Counted from the first letter of the stretch, positions 43,232 to 52,466 are shown. The stretch is DNA of 59,745 nt from JACZWZ01 sp036478235 (GCA_036478235.1 JAZGDZ010000095.1:1-59745), one strand, 5' to 3'. A program made the numbers and translations. The notes: generated from the sequence alone by a model not told the origin.

Positions 43232-44096
43232 CCCGGAAAACAGGCACCTCGTGATCATCACCGGCATGGCGGGTGCCGGTCGATCACAGGCATCGAAGAC
43301 GCTCGAAGATCTCGGATTCTTCGTGATCGACAACCTTCCGGCGGAGCTGATCTCCCAGGTCGTGGCGAAAGCAGACCTCCCCGAGAGCGCCCAGACCAAG
43401 CTGGCCGTGGTGGTGGACACCAGGGGAGGGCTCGAGTTCGATGATCTCGATCTGGTGATGCAAAACCTGGCTGCAGACGGGATCCCGTGCACCCTGCTGT
43501 TCATGGACGCCGACGAGGACGTGTTGGCGGCCCGTTTCGAGGAGTCGCGCCGTCCCCACCCGGTACCGGGCGACACGGTTGCGGAGTCGATCGGCGACGA
43601 ACGCGAAGCTCTCCAGGGGCTGCGGGGCCGCGCCGACCTGCTCGTCGACACCTCGGAATTGAACGTCCACGAGCTGCGCGAGCTGATCACGGAATCCTTC
43701 TCGGTGGAGGTCGAGAGACGGCCGATGCGAATCTCGGTCATCTCGTTCGGGTTCAAGCACGGCGTGCCCCGAGTGGTGGACCTGGTGTTCGACGTTCGGT
43801 TCCTCCCCAACCCTCACTGGGTCGAGGAGCTTCGGCCCCTCACCGGGCTCGACGATGCGGTCCGCTCCCACGTGCTCGACCAGGAGGACGCGGCAACCTT
43901 CCTGCGATACATCGAACAGCTGTTGGCGTTCCTCGTGCCGCGCTATCGAAGTGAGGGAAAGGCCTACTTGACTCTGGGAATCGGCTGCACCGGAGGGCGT
44001 CATAGGTCGGTGGTGCTCGCCGAGCACGTCGCCGAGTACCTTCAGCGACTGGGCGATCTGGACGTCACCACGCGTCACCGGGACCTGAGCAGATGA
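43218..44096 (+). CDS. rapZ: RapZ-family nucleotide-binding protein
   Basis: 292 aa. P-loop-like GMAGAGRSQA at about 15-24, VIDNLPAEL, and the C-terminal block ISFGFKHGVPRVVDLVFDVRFLPNPHW with IGCTGGRHRSV that defines RapZ/YvcJ. In E. coli it is an RNase adaptor controlling amino-sugar synthesis; in Gram-positives its role is less clear. Strong GGAGGAGGG site before the ATG. Overlaps yvcK by ATGA. Confidence 0.93.
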   Translation: MPPNNPENRHLVIITGMAGAGRSQASKTLEDLGFFVIDNLPAELISQVVAKADLPESAQTKLAVVVDTRGGLEFDDLDLVMQNLAADGIPCTLLFMDADEDVLAARFEESRRPHPVPGDTVAESIGDEREALQGLRGRADLLVDTSELNVHELRELITESFSVEVERRPMRISVISFGFKHGVPRVVDLVFDVRFLPNPHWVEELRPLTGLDDAVRSHVLDQEDAATFLRYIEQLLAFLVPRYRSEGKAYLTLGIGCTGGRHRSVVLAEHVAEYLQRLGDLDVTTRHRDLSR

Positions 44097-45067
44097 CCGA
44101 CGTCGACCTCCTGGTCGAACCACTTCTGCAAGAGCTCGAGGAGGGGTTCGACGGCGTCCAGGTCGCCGCCATCGGTGGCGGTCACGGTCTCGCCGCGGCA
44201 TTGCGGGCGATACTCGACTACGCCGACGTCGTCACCGGAGTGGTCGGCGTGGCCGACGACGGCGGCAGCTCCGGCCGGCTCGCTCCCGGCCTCGATATCC
44301 CGCCCCCCGGCGACATCAGGCGGGCCCTCCTCGCGGTCACCGACCAGCCCTCGTTGTGGAGATCACTCATCGAGTACCGGTTCGAGGACTCGGATGTCGC
44401 CGGTCACAGTCTCGGCAATCTGATCATCGCGGCGATGGCGGAGATCGGCGGCGACTTCGCCGAAGCAGTGAACACCGTGGGCAGGATGCTCGGCACCAGG
44501 GGAGCGGTGATTCCGGTGGCGCCCACCCGCCTCGACCTGGAAGCGGACGTCGATGGAGCAGTGGTGCGCGGTCAGGTCGCGGTCGCCAGGTCGCGAGGCG
44601 TGATCACCGACGTCCGGGTCCTCCCGGAGGGCGTCGCGGCGAGCCCGCGGGCTCTCGAGGCGCTCGAGGCCGCCGACCAGATCGTCCTCGGCCCCGGAAG
44701 CCTCTTTACGTCGCTGATCGCTCCGCTCAAGGTTCCGGGGGTAGTCGAATCGGTCAACCGGTCCGAGGCCAGCCTGGTTTACGTCTGCAATCTCACCACC
44801 CAGGACGGAGAGACGCTGGGACTGACCGGCCTGCAGCACCTCGAAGCGCTCATCGCCATCGGGGGGCTGCGAACCCCCGATGCCATCGTCGCCCACGACG
44901 GCCCCCTGGCAATTCCACCCGGACTGGACCGGGTCGAATTGGATCACGCCAGCCTCGGTGACGCCGGAATTCGCCTGGAGACCGGAGACGTCGCCGACCC
45001 CGACGCCGATTGGCCGCAGCACGACGCAGCCCGATTGGGAGCGGTGCTGCGGCGGTTGGTGCCCTGA
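44093..45067 (+). CDS. yvcK: gluconeogenesis factor YvcK/CofD-like protein
   Basis: 324 aa. GGGHGLAAALRA at the N-terminus, GVVGVADDGGSSGRL, PPGDIRRALLA, AGHSLGNLIIAA and LGPGSLFTSLIAPL are the CofD/YvcK family blocks. In other bacteria it binds UDP-sugars and influences cell-wall and carbon metabolism. In most actinobacteria whiA and gap come next, but here pgk follows after 6 bp. Confidence 0.93.
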   Translation: MTDVDLLVEPLLQELEEGFDGVQVAAIGGGHGLAAALRAILDYADVVTGVVGVADDGGSSGRLAPGLDIPPPGDIRRALLAVTDQPSLWRSLIEYRFEDSDVAGHSLGNLIIAAMAEIGGDFAEAVNTVGRMLGTRGAVIPVAPTRLDLEADVDGAVVRGQVAVARSRGVITDVRVLPEGVAASPRALEALEAADQIVLGPGSLFTSLIAPLKVPGVVESVNRSEASLVYVCNLTTQDGETLGLTGLQHLEALIAIGGLRTPDAIVAHDGPLAIPPGLDRVELDHASLGDAGIRLETGDVADPDADWPQHDAARLGAVLRRLVP

Positions 45068-45073
45068 CCTGCG

Positions 45074-46264
45074 ATGGTCGAAGCGCCGCTCACCACCCTC
45101 GATGAATTCGACTGCGACGGCCGCACCGTGCTGGTACGGGCCGATCTCAACGTTCCCGTCGAGGCCGGATCTGTGACCGACGACTTCCGGCTCCGCTCCA
45201 CCTTGCCGACGCTCGAGGCGCTTCGGGCACGAGATGCCTTGGTGGTGCTGTGCAGCCATCTCGGCCGGCCGAGCGGTCCGGATCCGGCCTTTTCGATGGC
45301 GCCGGTCGGTGCCCGCTTGGCCGAGATCGGCGGGTTCGAGGTGCGGGCGACCCACGACGTGGGCGGCGAGCACAGCAGGAAGGTCATCGCGGACGCCGGT
45401 GATGCTGTCGTTCTGCTGGAGAACACTCGATTCGAGCCCGGAGAGACGAGCAATTCGCCGGAACTGGCGGATCGCCTGGCCCAGCTGGCCGACCGCTTCG
45501 TGCTGGATGCCTTCGGAAGCGCCCACCGCTCACACGCCTCCACGGTGGGAGTGGCGCAACGGCTGCCGTCGGCGATTGGGCTCCTGGTGGCCGCAGAGCT
45601 GGAGGCTTACGCCAGGCTCCTAGAAGATCCGGCGCGGCCCTTCGTCGTGGTGCTCGGCGGCGCCAAGGTGTCGGACAAGCTGGGCGTCATCCGGGCACTG
45701 CTTCCCAAGGTGGACGTAATGCTGGTCGGCGGAGCGATGTGCTTCACCCTCCTCGCCGCCGAGGGCTTCGAGGTGGGCGATAGCCTGGTCGAGCCCGAGA
45801 TGGTCGGGGAGGTGCGTGAGGTGCTGGCCTCCGAGCACGGCGCCCGGATCAGCCTTCCGGTGGATGTCGTCGTGGCCGAGCGATTCGCTTCGGACGCGCC
45901 CCACCGAACGGCACCGACCACTGATCTGCCGGAGGAAGGGATGGGTCTCGACATCGGACCGGAGACGGCGGCGGTGTATGAGTCGATCCTCGGCGGAGCG
46001 GACACGGTCTTTTGGAACGGGCCCATGGGAGTCGCCGAGTGGGAAGCATTCGCTGTCGGCACCAGAGCGATCGCCGCCGCGTTGACCGCTTCGGCCGCAT
46101 ACTCGGTGGTCGGGGGTGGCGATACCGTGGCTGCCCTGCGCCGTCTCGGGCTCGACGAGGATGTTGATCATCTGTCGACCGGTGGAGGCGCCGGACTCGA
46201 ATTGATTGAGAAGGGCAAGCTTGCCGCGGTCGAGGCAGTGAGGAGGTCGCCGAATGGCGCGTAA
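45074..46264 (+). CDS. pgk: phosphoglycerate kinase
   Basis: 396 aa glycolytic kinase (1,3-BPG + ADP to 3-PG + ATP). RADLNVP near the start, SHLGRPSGPDP, LLENTRFEPGE, the hinge region VLGGAKVSDKLGVI, and VVGGGDTVAALR in the ATP site. Overlaps tpiA by 11 nt; no gap gene is nearby. Confidence 0.96.
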   Translation: MVEAPLTTLDEFDCDGRTVLVRADLNVPVEAGSVTDDFRLRSTLPTLEALRARDALVVLCSHLGRPSGPDPAFSMAPVGARLAEIGGFEVRATHDVGGEHSRKVIADAGDAVVLLENTRFEPGETSNSPELADRLAQLADRFVLDAFGSAHRSHASTVGVAQRLPSAIGLLVAAELEAYARLLEDPARPFVVVLGGAKVSDKLGVIRALLPKVDVMLVGGAMCFTLLAAEGFEVGDSLVEPEMVGEVREVLASEHGARISLPVDVVVAERFASDAPHRTAPTTDLPEEGMGLDIGPETAAVYESILGGADTVFWNGPMGVAEWEAFAVGTRAIAAALTASAAYSVVGGGDTVAALRRLGLDEDVDHLSTGGGAGLELIEKGKLAAVEAVRRSPNGA

Positions 46265-47024
46265 ACCGTTGATCGTCGGGAACTGGAAGATGCACGCAAC
46301 CCATTTGGAGGCGATCCAGATGGTGCAGAAGCTCTCGTACCGCCTCGACCCGGCCGATCACGATCGCGTCGACGTGGCCGTCTGTCCTCCCCACACCGCT
46401 CTCAGGTCGGCCCAAACCGTCATCGAGACCGACCACCTTCTGATCCAGTTGGGCGCCCAGGACGTCGACTGGCGGCCGGAAGGTGCCTATACCGGCGCCG
46501 TCTCGGCGGGGATGCTGGCTGCGCTCGGCGTGCGGTACGTGATCGTCGGCCATTCGGAGCGCCGAGCCGTTTTCGGCGACAGCGACGCCGACGTGTCCAG
46601 GAAGGCCAAGGCGGTCATCGCAGCCGGAATGACCCCCATCGTGGCGGTCGGAGAGAGCCTGGAGCAGCGCGAAGCGGGAGACACCGAGGCCGTGATCACC
46701 TCTCAGCTGCGGTCGGCTCTCGGAGGGATCGATCCCGAGACGGTCGCCGCAGCCGTCGTGGCCTACGAGCCGGTCTGGGCCATCGGCACCGGCCACACCG
46801 CAGATCCCGACTCGGCCGCGGCATCGATCGGATCCCTGCGCAGAGCGGTGGGGGCGAGCCACGGCGACTCCGCCGCCGCGGCCCTGCGGATTCTGTACGG
46901 AGGGTCGGTGAATCCGGGCAACATTGCCGGCTTCATGGCCAAGCGGGAGATCGACGGGGCGCTCGTCGGGGGAGCGTCGCTCGATCCGGATCAGTTCGCC
47001 GCCGTCATTCGCTACTGGATCTGA
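46254..47024 (+). CDS. tpiA: triosephosphate isomerase
   Basis: 256 aa. GNWKMHA (catalytic lysine), IVGHSERR (histidine), AYEPVWAIGTG (glutamate) and LYGGSVNPGNI phosphate loop. AGGAGG ribosome site inside pgk. The stop is followed within 5 bp by the CAGATCT-type heptamer array. Confidence 0.97.
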   Translation: MARKPLIVGNWKMHATHLEAIQMVQKLSYRLDPADHDRVDVAVCPPHTALRSAQTVIETDHLLIQLGAQDVDWRPEGAYTGAVSAGMLAALGVRYVIVGHSERRAVFGDSDADVSRKAKAVIAAGMTPIVAVGESLEQREAGDTEAVITSQLRSALGGIDPETVAAAVVAYEPVWAIGTGHTADPDSAAASIGSLRRAVGASHGDSAAAALRILYGGSVNPGNIAGFMAKREIDGALVGGASLDPDQFAAVIRYWI

Positions 47025-47028
47025 GACC

Positions 47029-47137
47029 TCAGATCTCAGATTTCAGATCTCAGATGCAGATCTTAGATCTCAGAATGAGACACTCTTCGATGTCTGATGT
47101 CTGATGTCTGATGTCTGATGTCTGATGTCTGATGTCT
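47029..47137. repeat. inverted heptamer array before gpmA
   Basis: Right arm: seven tandem GATGTCT units at 47089-47137. Left arm (47029-47074): diverged TCAGATC/T units that pair with the right arm at 5-6 of 7 positions per unit. Loop GAGACACTCTTC resembles the loop of the uvrC array. Fills the space between tpiA and gpmA. Confidence 0.85.
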
Positions 47138-47183
47138 GTCGGGAGGCGCCGAAAGACCGGCGCCTCCCGGCTACCGTCGGGAC

Positions 47184-47939
47184 ATGACCCACACCCTGGT
47201 ACTGCTGCGCCACGGTGAGAGCCACTGGAATCTCGAGAACCGCTTTACCGGCTGGACCGACGTCGGCCTCACCGAACGCGGCGTTGCCGAGGCCCGCACG
47301 GCGGGCCGGCTGTTGTCGGCGGCGGGGATTCTCCCCGACGTCGGGCACACGTCGGTGCTCACCAGGGCGATTCTGACGCTGCAGGAGACCCTGGAGGTGA
47401 TGGATCGGGTGTGGATACCGGTCCGGCGTTCCTGGCGGCTCAACGAGCGCCACTACGGCGCTCTCCAGGGGCTCAGCAAGGCCGCTACCGCGGCCGAGCA
47501 CGGCGAGGAGCAGGTGCATGTCTGGCGGCGATCGTATGCCACGTCGCCTCCTCCGCTGGACGAATCGGATGAGCGCCATCCGAGCCACGACCCGCGTTAC
47601 GCCGCCCTCCCCGCCGACCTGATCCCGGCGACGGAGAGCCTGGCCGACGTAGTGGTTCGGATGCTGCCTTACTGGCACGACGCCGTGGTTCCCGACCTGG
47701 TCGCCGGCCGGGTCCCGCTGGTCTCGGCCCACGGCAACAGCCTGCGGGCCCTGGTGATGCACCTCGATGGCATCTCAGAGGAGGAGATCCCTGCACTCAA
47801 CATTCCCACCGGAGTGCCCCTCGTGTACACCCTGGAAGATTCCCTCAGAGTCGTCGAGTCCGCCTATTTGGGCGATCCGGATGAGATTGCCGCCGCGGCG
47901 GCCGCCGTCGCCGCCCAGGGAACCGCCCAGGGCGGTTAA
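47184..47939 (+). CDS. gpmA: 2,3-bisphosphoglycerate-dependent phosphoglycerate mutase
   Basis: 251 aa. Phospho-histidine in LLRHGESHWN, NRFTGWTDVGLTERG, the catalytic ERHYGALQG and the second histidine in SAHGNSLRAL. Interconverts 3-PG and 2-PG, continuing the glycolytic run from pgk and tpiA. An alanine-rich C-terminal tail is unremarkable. Confidence 0.96.
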   Translation: MTHTLVLLRHGESHWNLENRFTGWTDVGLTERGVAEARTAGRLLSAAGILPDVGHTSVLTRAILTLQETLEVMDRVWIPVRRSWRLNERHYGALQGLSKAATAAEHGEEQVHVWRRSYATSPPPLDESDERHPSHDPRYAALPADLIPATESLADVVVRMLPYWHDAVVPDLVAGRVPLVSAHGNSLRALVMHLDGISEEEIPALNIPTGVPLVYTLEDSLRVVESAYLGDPDEIAAAAAAVAAQGTAQGG

Positions 47940-47999
47940 ACGGCGGCTAAACGCTGCGTAAAACCCGCATAAACACTGACGATCGGGGGTCGGCGCGAC

Positions 48000-48028
48000 T
48001 TGCCAACCACCCGCGGTTCGCCCATACT
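48000..48028 (+). promoter_or_regulatory. candidate secG promoter
   Basis: TTGCCA (48000-48005), 17-bp spacer, CATACT (48023-48028): a good housekeeping-sigma match, 56 bp before the secG start. It lies in an otherwise gene-free 144-bp space. Confidence 0.55.
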
Positions 48029-48039
48029 TCCGATCCGAT

Positions 48040-48062
48040 CGGCCTGCATCGTGAGCAGGCCG
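48040..48062 (+). promoter_or_regulatory. leader hairpin before secG
   Basis: CGGCCTGC, 7-nt loop ATCGTGA, GCAGGCCG: a perfect 8-bp stem between the candidate promoter and the GAAAGGG ribosome site of secG. Possible transcript-stabilising or regulatory structure. Confidence 0.45.
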
Positions 48063-48083
48063 GACGCATGAAAGGGATTCGTC

Positions 48084-48320
48084 TTGATCGCTGGCATCCT
48101 CGTATCGGTGCACCTGATCATGTCGTTTGGGCTCATCGCGCTCATCCTGCTCCACGCGGGCAAGGGTGGCGGCCTGTCCGACGCCTTCGGCGGAGGCATG
48201 GGACCACTGGGGGGCCTCGGCGGCTCCACGGTGGCCGAGCGCAACCTCGACAGGATCACGGTGACCGTCGCAGTGCTGTTTGCGATCACGACCCTCGCCT
48301 TGGCGTGGGTACTCGAGTGA
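48084..48320 (+). CDS. secG: preprotein translocase subunit SecG
   Basis: 78 aa, TTG start with AAAGGG about 10 nt upstream. Two membrane helices around the SecG loop LLHAGKGGGLSDAFGG. Accessory subunit of the SecYEG channel. Downstream of the glycolytic genes, as in other actinobacteria. Confidence 0.9.
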   Translation: MIAGILVSVHLIMSFGLIALILLHAGKGGGLSDAFGGGMGPLGGLGGSTVAERNLDRITVTVAVLFAITTLALAWVLE

Positions 48321-48376
48321 GGCTCCCCTGGAGGCTCACCGGCGAGTCCCGTGACAATCAACAAGGAGGAAAACGC

Positions 48377-50230
48377 TTGAAGCATCTGCGGCAACGTCGT
48401 GGCGTGACGTGGCTCGGTCTTCTGCTCGCATTTGCCCTCGTCGTCGCCGCCTGCGGTGATGACGACGCAGTTACGACCACGAGCGGAGCCCCGGGCGCGA
48501 CGACGGCTACTACTGCAGCACCCGGCACAACGGCCGGACCCGGCACCACCCAGGCGCCTGCCCCCGAGGGCAAGCCCTACGGTGGCGAGGTGGTCGTTGC
48601 CAACGACCAGGAGCCCCCGACCCTCAACTCCTTTGCTCCCGGCGGTGACAACTTCATCGTCAGCATCATTGGGAACGGGTATTGGACCGGCGTCCAGGAC
48701 ATCGATGGGTTCACCCTCGAGCTGATCCCGGAAGTCGTGACAGAGCTCCCGACCGTTGCCAACGGCGGGATCACGCTGAACACAGACGGCACCGAGACGA
48801 TTCGGTACACGATCAGGGAAGAGGCGGTGTGGGCAGACGGCGTCCCCATTTCCGGGGATGACTTCATGTTCACCTACCAGACCATCATGGATCCCGATCT
48901 GCCGATCTTCCGGCTGACCTACGAAGACATCATCCCCGAGTCCGTCGTGGCAGGCCCCAAGACGTTCGAGTACACCCTTTCCGCTCCGACCGTCCAGGCG
49001 GAGCTGATCTTCGGAATCTTGATTCCGAAGCACGATGTGGAGGGGTCGGACTTCATCAACGACTGGAACGACACCATGTGGGTGTCGGGCGGTCCGTTCG
49101 AGTTCGATCAGTGGCAGAAGGGCGAGTTCGTCAGGCTGACGCGCAACGCGAATTACTGGAAGACCGACGCCGAGACCGGGCAGCAGCTGCCCTACCTCGA
49201 CAGCGTCATCATCCGGTTCATTCCCGAGACCGCATCGCTGATCAACGCCTTCAAGGCACGCGAAGTCGACATGATCAACCCGCCGCCGAGCATTGAGACG
49301 ATCGAGGATCTCCAGACCCTCGAGAGCGAAGGCGCCTCGGTGGAGGTCCTGTCGGGTCCGATCTGGGAGCACTTGAACTTCCAGTTCGGCGACAACCGCC
49401 TCGTGCGGAACCCGAACTCGTACAACGAGTTCCTCGAGTACCGCAAGGCGGTGGCTCACGCCATCGACAAGACCAAGATCGTCGATGAGATCCTGAAGGG
49501 CCAGGTCGAGCCGCTCGACTCGTACGTGGACGCCTTCAGCCCGACTCTCTCGCAGGGATCGTGGGCTCAATACGACTACGACCCGGCGAAGGCTGCGGGA
49601 TTCATGGCGGATCTCTGTGCCCGTGATGACACGGACTGTGACGCCAACCCGCCGCATACGGTCTTCTCGACCACCTCGAACAACGACGCTCGCGTGACCC
49701 TGTCACAGCTGTTCATCGGCATGTTCGACGACGCTGGGATGTCGTACGAGAATGAGCTCGAGGACTCCTCACTGTTCTTCGGTGAGACCCTCGACTTCGG
49801 GGGCTGGGACCTCGGCGAGTGGGCCTGGGTGGGAACGCCTGGGTTCGCAGGTCTCATCAGCATCCACGACGTCTTCGATCCCGAGGCCGCACCACCAGAT
49901 GGTCAGAACTTCTACCGCTGGGGTACTGCAGAGGTGACTGGTGCTGACCCCGACGGCTTCAACCAGGGCGCGTCGTCGGTGATCGACGACAACACCCTCC
50001 GGTTCGCCGAGCTGCGCGATGCAGCGAATGCGACCGTGGACGTGGATGAACTCGAGTCATTGATCAACGAGATGGAGCAGATCCTGGCCGATCAGGTCGT
50101 GATCATCCCGCTCTATGCACGTCTCGACCCGGGTGCCGTTTGGGCCGACGAGGTTGGTGGCTACAAGCACAATCCGTCGCAGGCCGGCGACACCTGGAAC
50201 ATCGAGGAGTGGTACCGGGTCGACCTCTAA
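48377..50230 (+). CDS. ABC transporter substrate-binding lipoprotein, family 5
   Basis: 617 aa. The TTG start has an optimal AAGGAGG site 7 nt upstream. Signal peptide with lipobox VVAAC (Cys26), a Thr/Pro/Gly-rich linker of about 40 aa, then an SBP family 5 (peptide/nickel/opine) domain starting at GGEVVVANDQEPPTLN. Surface-anchored receptor for the permeases and ATPases that follow. Ligand cannot be told from sequence; oligopeptide is most likely. Followed by a strong terminator. Confidence 0.92.
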   Translation: MKHLRQRRGVTWLGLLLAFALVVAACGDDDAVTTTSGAPGATTATTAAPGTTAGPGTTQAPAPEGKPYGGEVVVANDQEPPTLNSFAPGGDNFIVSIIGNGYWTGVQDIDGFTLELIPEVVTELPTVANGGITLNTDGTETIRYTIREEAVWADGVPISGDDFMFTYQTIMDPDLPIFRLTYEDIIPESVVAGPKTFEYTLSAPTVQAELIFGILIPKHDVEGSDFINDWNDTMWVSGGPFEFDQWQKGEFVRLTRNANYWKTDAETGQQLPYLDSVIIRFIPETASLINAFKAREVDMINPPPSIETIEDLQTLESEGASVEVLSGPIWEHLNFQFGDNRLVRNPNSYNEFLEYRKAVAHAIDKTKIVDEILKGQVEPLDSYVDAFSPTLSQGSWAQYDYDPAKAAGFMADLCARDDTDCDANPPHTVFSTTSNNDARVTLSQLFIGMFDDAGMSYENELEDSSLFFGETLDFGGWDLGEWAWVGTPGFAGLISIHDVFDPEAAPPDGQNFYRWGTAEVTGADPDGFNQGASSVIDDNTLRFAELRDAANATVDVDELESLINEMEQILADQVVIIPLYARLDPGAVWADEVGGYKHNPSQAGDTWNIEEWYRVDL

Positions 50231-50266
50231 GGTCGCAACCGATACCCACACCAAGGTGTGAGACTG

Positions 50267-50297
50267 AAGGGGCCCGCCGGAGCGGGCCCCTTCTCTT
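50267..50297 (+). terminator. intrinsic terminator after the substrate-binding protein gene
   Basis: AAGGGGCCCGC, loop CGGA, GCGGGCCCCTT, then CTCTT: a perfect 11-bp stem. It would reduce read-through, so the permease and ATPase genes may be expressed at a lower level than the receptor. Confidence 0.85.
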
Positions 50298-50303
50298 GCT
50301 CAA

Positions 50304-50426
50304 CAGATCTCAGATTTCAGACTTCGGATCTCAGATAGCAGATCGGACACCATCTCGATGTCTGATGTCTGATGTCTGATGTCTGATGTCTGATGTCTGA
50401 TGTCTGATGTCTGATGTCTGATGTCT
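50304..50426. repeat. inverted heptamer array before the dppB-like gene
   Basis: Right arm: ten tandem GATGTCT units at 50357-50426. Left arm (50304-50346) shares the 18-nt start CAGATCTCAGATTTCAGA with the gpmA array. Loop GGACACCATCTC is like the other loops. The 10 versus 7 unit count between loci suggests slippage. Confidence 0.87.
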
Positions 50427-50489
50427 ACGCGCTGGAGACAGGGCCCCTCGGTATACTCCCGGCACGGCGAGGGAGGAGGTCGGCCGGGG

Positions 50490-51491
50490 ATGCTCCAATA
50501 CGTGGTCAGAAGGCTGGTCTACGGGCTGATCACGCTCCTGGCGCTGTCGATCATCACGTTCACCCTGTTGCAGAACACCGGCGGCGACCCCCTTGACCGA
50601 ATCAAGGCGAATCCCCGCATCCCCCAGGAGACTGTGCAGCAGATGGCCGAGTTCTACGGCCTCGACCAGCCCGCCCCCAAGCAGTACCTCACCTGGGCCA
50701 GCAACTTCGTCCAGTTCTGGAACTACCCGACGGCATGGGGACGCTCCTTCCAGGGCCCGCAGCAGGTGCAGGAGCTGGTGATCAACCGCCTCGGGGGCAC
50801 CGCCCGCTTGATGTTCACCGCCCTCGGCTTGGCCGTCATGATCGGTATTCCCTTAGGGATCTACCAGGCGATCAAGCAGTACTCGTTCCTCGACCAGGCG
50901 ACGACCACCTTTTCGTTCGTCACGTTCTCCACCCCGATCTTCGTCATAGGCATCGGCCTCCAGATAATCCTGGCCTTAAAGCTGGAGCAGTGGACCGGAG
51001 TCAAGTTGTTCTACACCTCCGGGATGAACAGCACGAATTACGGGGACCTCAGCTTCGGGGCCCGGATCGGGGACACGTTGCAACACCTGTTCCTCCCTGC
51101 AATCTCGATCGCCCTGATCTCGATCGCCACCTACTCCAGGTACCAGCGGGCATCGATGCTCGAGGTCCTGCACAGCGACTACCTGCGCACGGCCAAGGCC
51201 AAGGGCCTGTCGCAGCGCAACGTGATCGTCAAGCACGCCCTGCGCAACGCCCTGATCCCGGTCATCACCCTGATCTCGCTCGACATCGCCGGCATCCTGG
51301 GCGGAGCGGTGATCACCGAAACGATCTTCGGCTGGCCGGGGATGGGGCGGCTCTACATCCAGGCGATCGGGATCAACGACTGGCCGATCGTCATGGCGGT
51401 GGTGATGCTGATCGGCTTCATGGTCGTCGTGATGAACCTGCTCGCCGACCTGGCCTATGGCTGGCTCGACCCCCGGGTGCGCTATGACTGA
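50490..51491 (+). CDS. peptide-type ABC transporter permease (DppB-like)
   Basis: 333 aa from ATG 50490 with GGAGGAGG upstream; the longer frame back to 50421 runs into the heptamer array. Six membrane helices, family N-terminal domain, and the EAA loop (ASMLEVLHSDYLRTAKAKGLSQ region) before the ATPase contact site. Works with the DppC-like permease, overlapping its start by 8 nt. Confidence 0.93.
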   Translation: MLQYVVRRLVYGLITLLALSIITFTLLQNTGGDPLDRIKANPRIPQETVQQMAEFYGLDQPAPKQYLTWASNFVQFWNYPTAWGRSFQGPQQVQELVINRLGGTARLMFTALGLAVMIGIPLGIYQAIKQYSFLDQATTTFSFVTFSTPIFVIGIGLQIILALKLEQWTGVKLFYTSGMNSTNYGDLSFGARIGDTLQHLFLPAISIALISIATYSRYQRASMLEVLHSDYLRTAKAKGLSQRNVIVKHALRNALIPVITLISLDIAGILGGAVITETIFGWPGMGRLYIQAIGINDWPIVMAVVMLIGFMVVVMNLLADLAYGWLDPRVRYD

Positions 51492-52455
51492 CCGCCCCGG
51501 ACCGGCGGCCGACAAGACCCCTTCACAGCTGGCGATGGACGAGGCCGAAGGGCTGGCCGTTGAGCCGGTCACCCAGTGGCACCTCTTCAAGGCCAGGTTC
51601 ACCAGGCACCGCCTGGCGATGCTCTCGGCGGCGGTCCTCGGTGTGATCGTGCTGCTGGCGGTGTTCGCCGACCTGCTTCCGCTGCACAACCCCACCGAGC
51701 AGCTGGAGGACGAAACCGGCCGCATCGTCAACCTCTTCTCTCCGCGCGCCGACTACCCGTTCGGCACGGACCAGATCGGCCAGGACGTGCTGGCTCGGGT
51801 CATCTACGGCGGGCGCACCAGCCTCACGGTGGCCGGCCTCACCGGGCTGATGGTGGCCAGCTTCGGCACCCTGGTCGGCTCGATCGCCGGCTACTACGGC
51901 GGTTGGGTGGACACCTTGCTGATGCGCATCACCGATCTGATCCTGAGCCTGCCGCTGCTGCCGGTGGCGATCGTCGCCGCCGCCTGGCTGCGGGAGGCGT
52001 TCGAAGGCCGGGAGGCGCTGAGCCTGGCCATCCTCTTGGGGACCCTGCTGTGGGGGACGCTGGCGCGCATCGTGCGCGCCGAGTTCCTCTCCCTGAGGGA
52101 GAAGGAGTTCGTCGAGGCCGCTCGGGCGGCCGGGGCCAGGGACCGCCGCATCATCTTTCGGCACATCCTTCCCAACGCGATGAGTCCGATCATCGTGAAC
52201 GCCACGCTGGTCATCGGCATTGCCATCATCCTGGAGGCAGCGCTGTCGTTTCTCGGCTTCGGGGTGCGGCCCCCCACGCCGGCCTGGGGGCAGATGGCGG
52301 CGAACGGTGGGAGGCTCGCCGTCGGTGGCTCCGGGGCATGGTGGCTGGTTCTCTTCCCCTCGGTCGCGCTGATCACCACCGTCCTCTCGGTCAACTTCCT
52401 GGGCGACGGCTTGCGGGACGCCCTCGACCCGACCCAGACCATCGAGCGGAAGTAG
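51484..52455 (+). CDS. peptide-type ABC transporter permease (DppC-like)
   Basis: 323 aa from ATG 51484, overlapping the dppB-like stop. N-terminal OppC-type region, FGTDQIGQDVLARVIYGGRT, the EAA loop EFVEAARAAGARDRRIIFRH, and about six membrane helices. Second permease subunit. Confidence 0.93.
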   Translation: MTDRPGPAADKTPSQLAMDEAEGLAVEPVTQWHLFKARFTRHRLAMLSAAVLGVIVLLAVFADLLPLHNPTEQLEDETGRIVNLFSPRADYPFGTDQIGQDVLARVIYGGRTSLTVAGLTGLMVASFGTLVGSIAGYYGGWVDTLLMRITDLILSLPLLPVAIVAAAWLREAFEGREALSLAILLGTLLWGTLARIVRAEFLSLREKEFVEAARAAGARDRRIIFRHILPNAMSPIIVNATLVIGIAIILEAALSFLGFGVRPPTPAWGQMAANGGRLAVGGSGAWWLVLFPSVALITTVLSVNFLGDGLRDALDPTQTIERK

Positions 52456-52466
52456 GCTGGCGCCCC

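Noticed and set aside
47089..47137. CRISPR array
   Set aside because: The 7-bp units are contiguous with no spacers, and no cas genes are present; the same holds for the other heptamer arrays.
48068..48376. Upstream extension of the substrate-binding protein to 48068 (720 aa)
   Set aside because: It would overlap secG in another frame and bury the signal peptide; the TTG at 48377 has an ideal ribosome site and starts directly at the lipoprotein signal.
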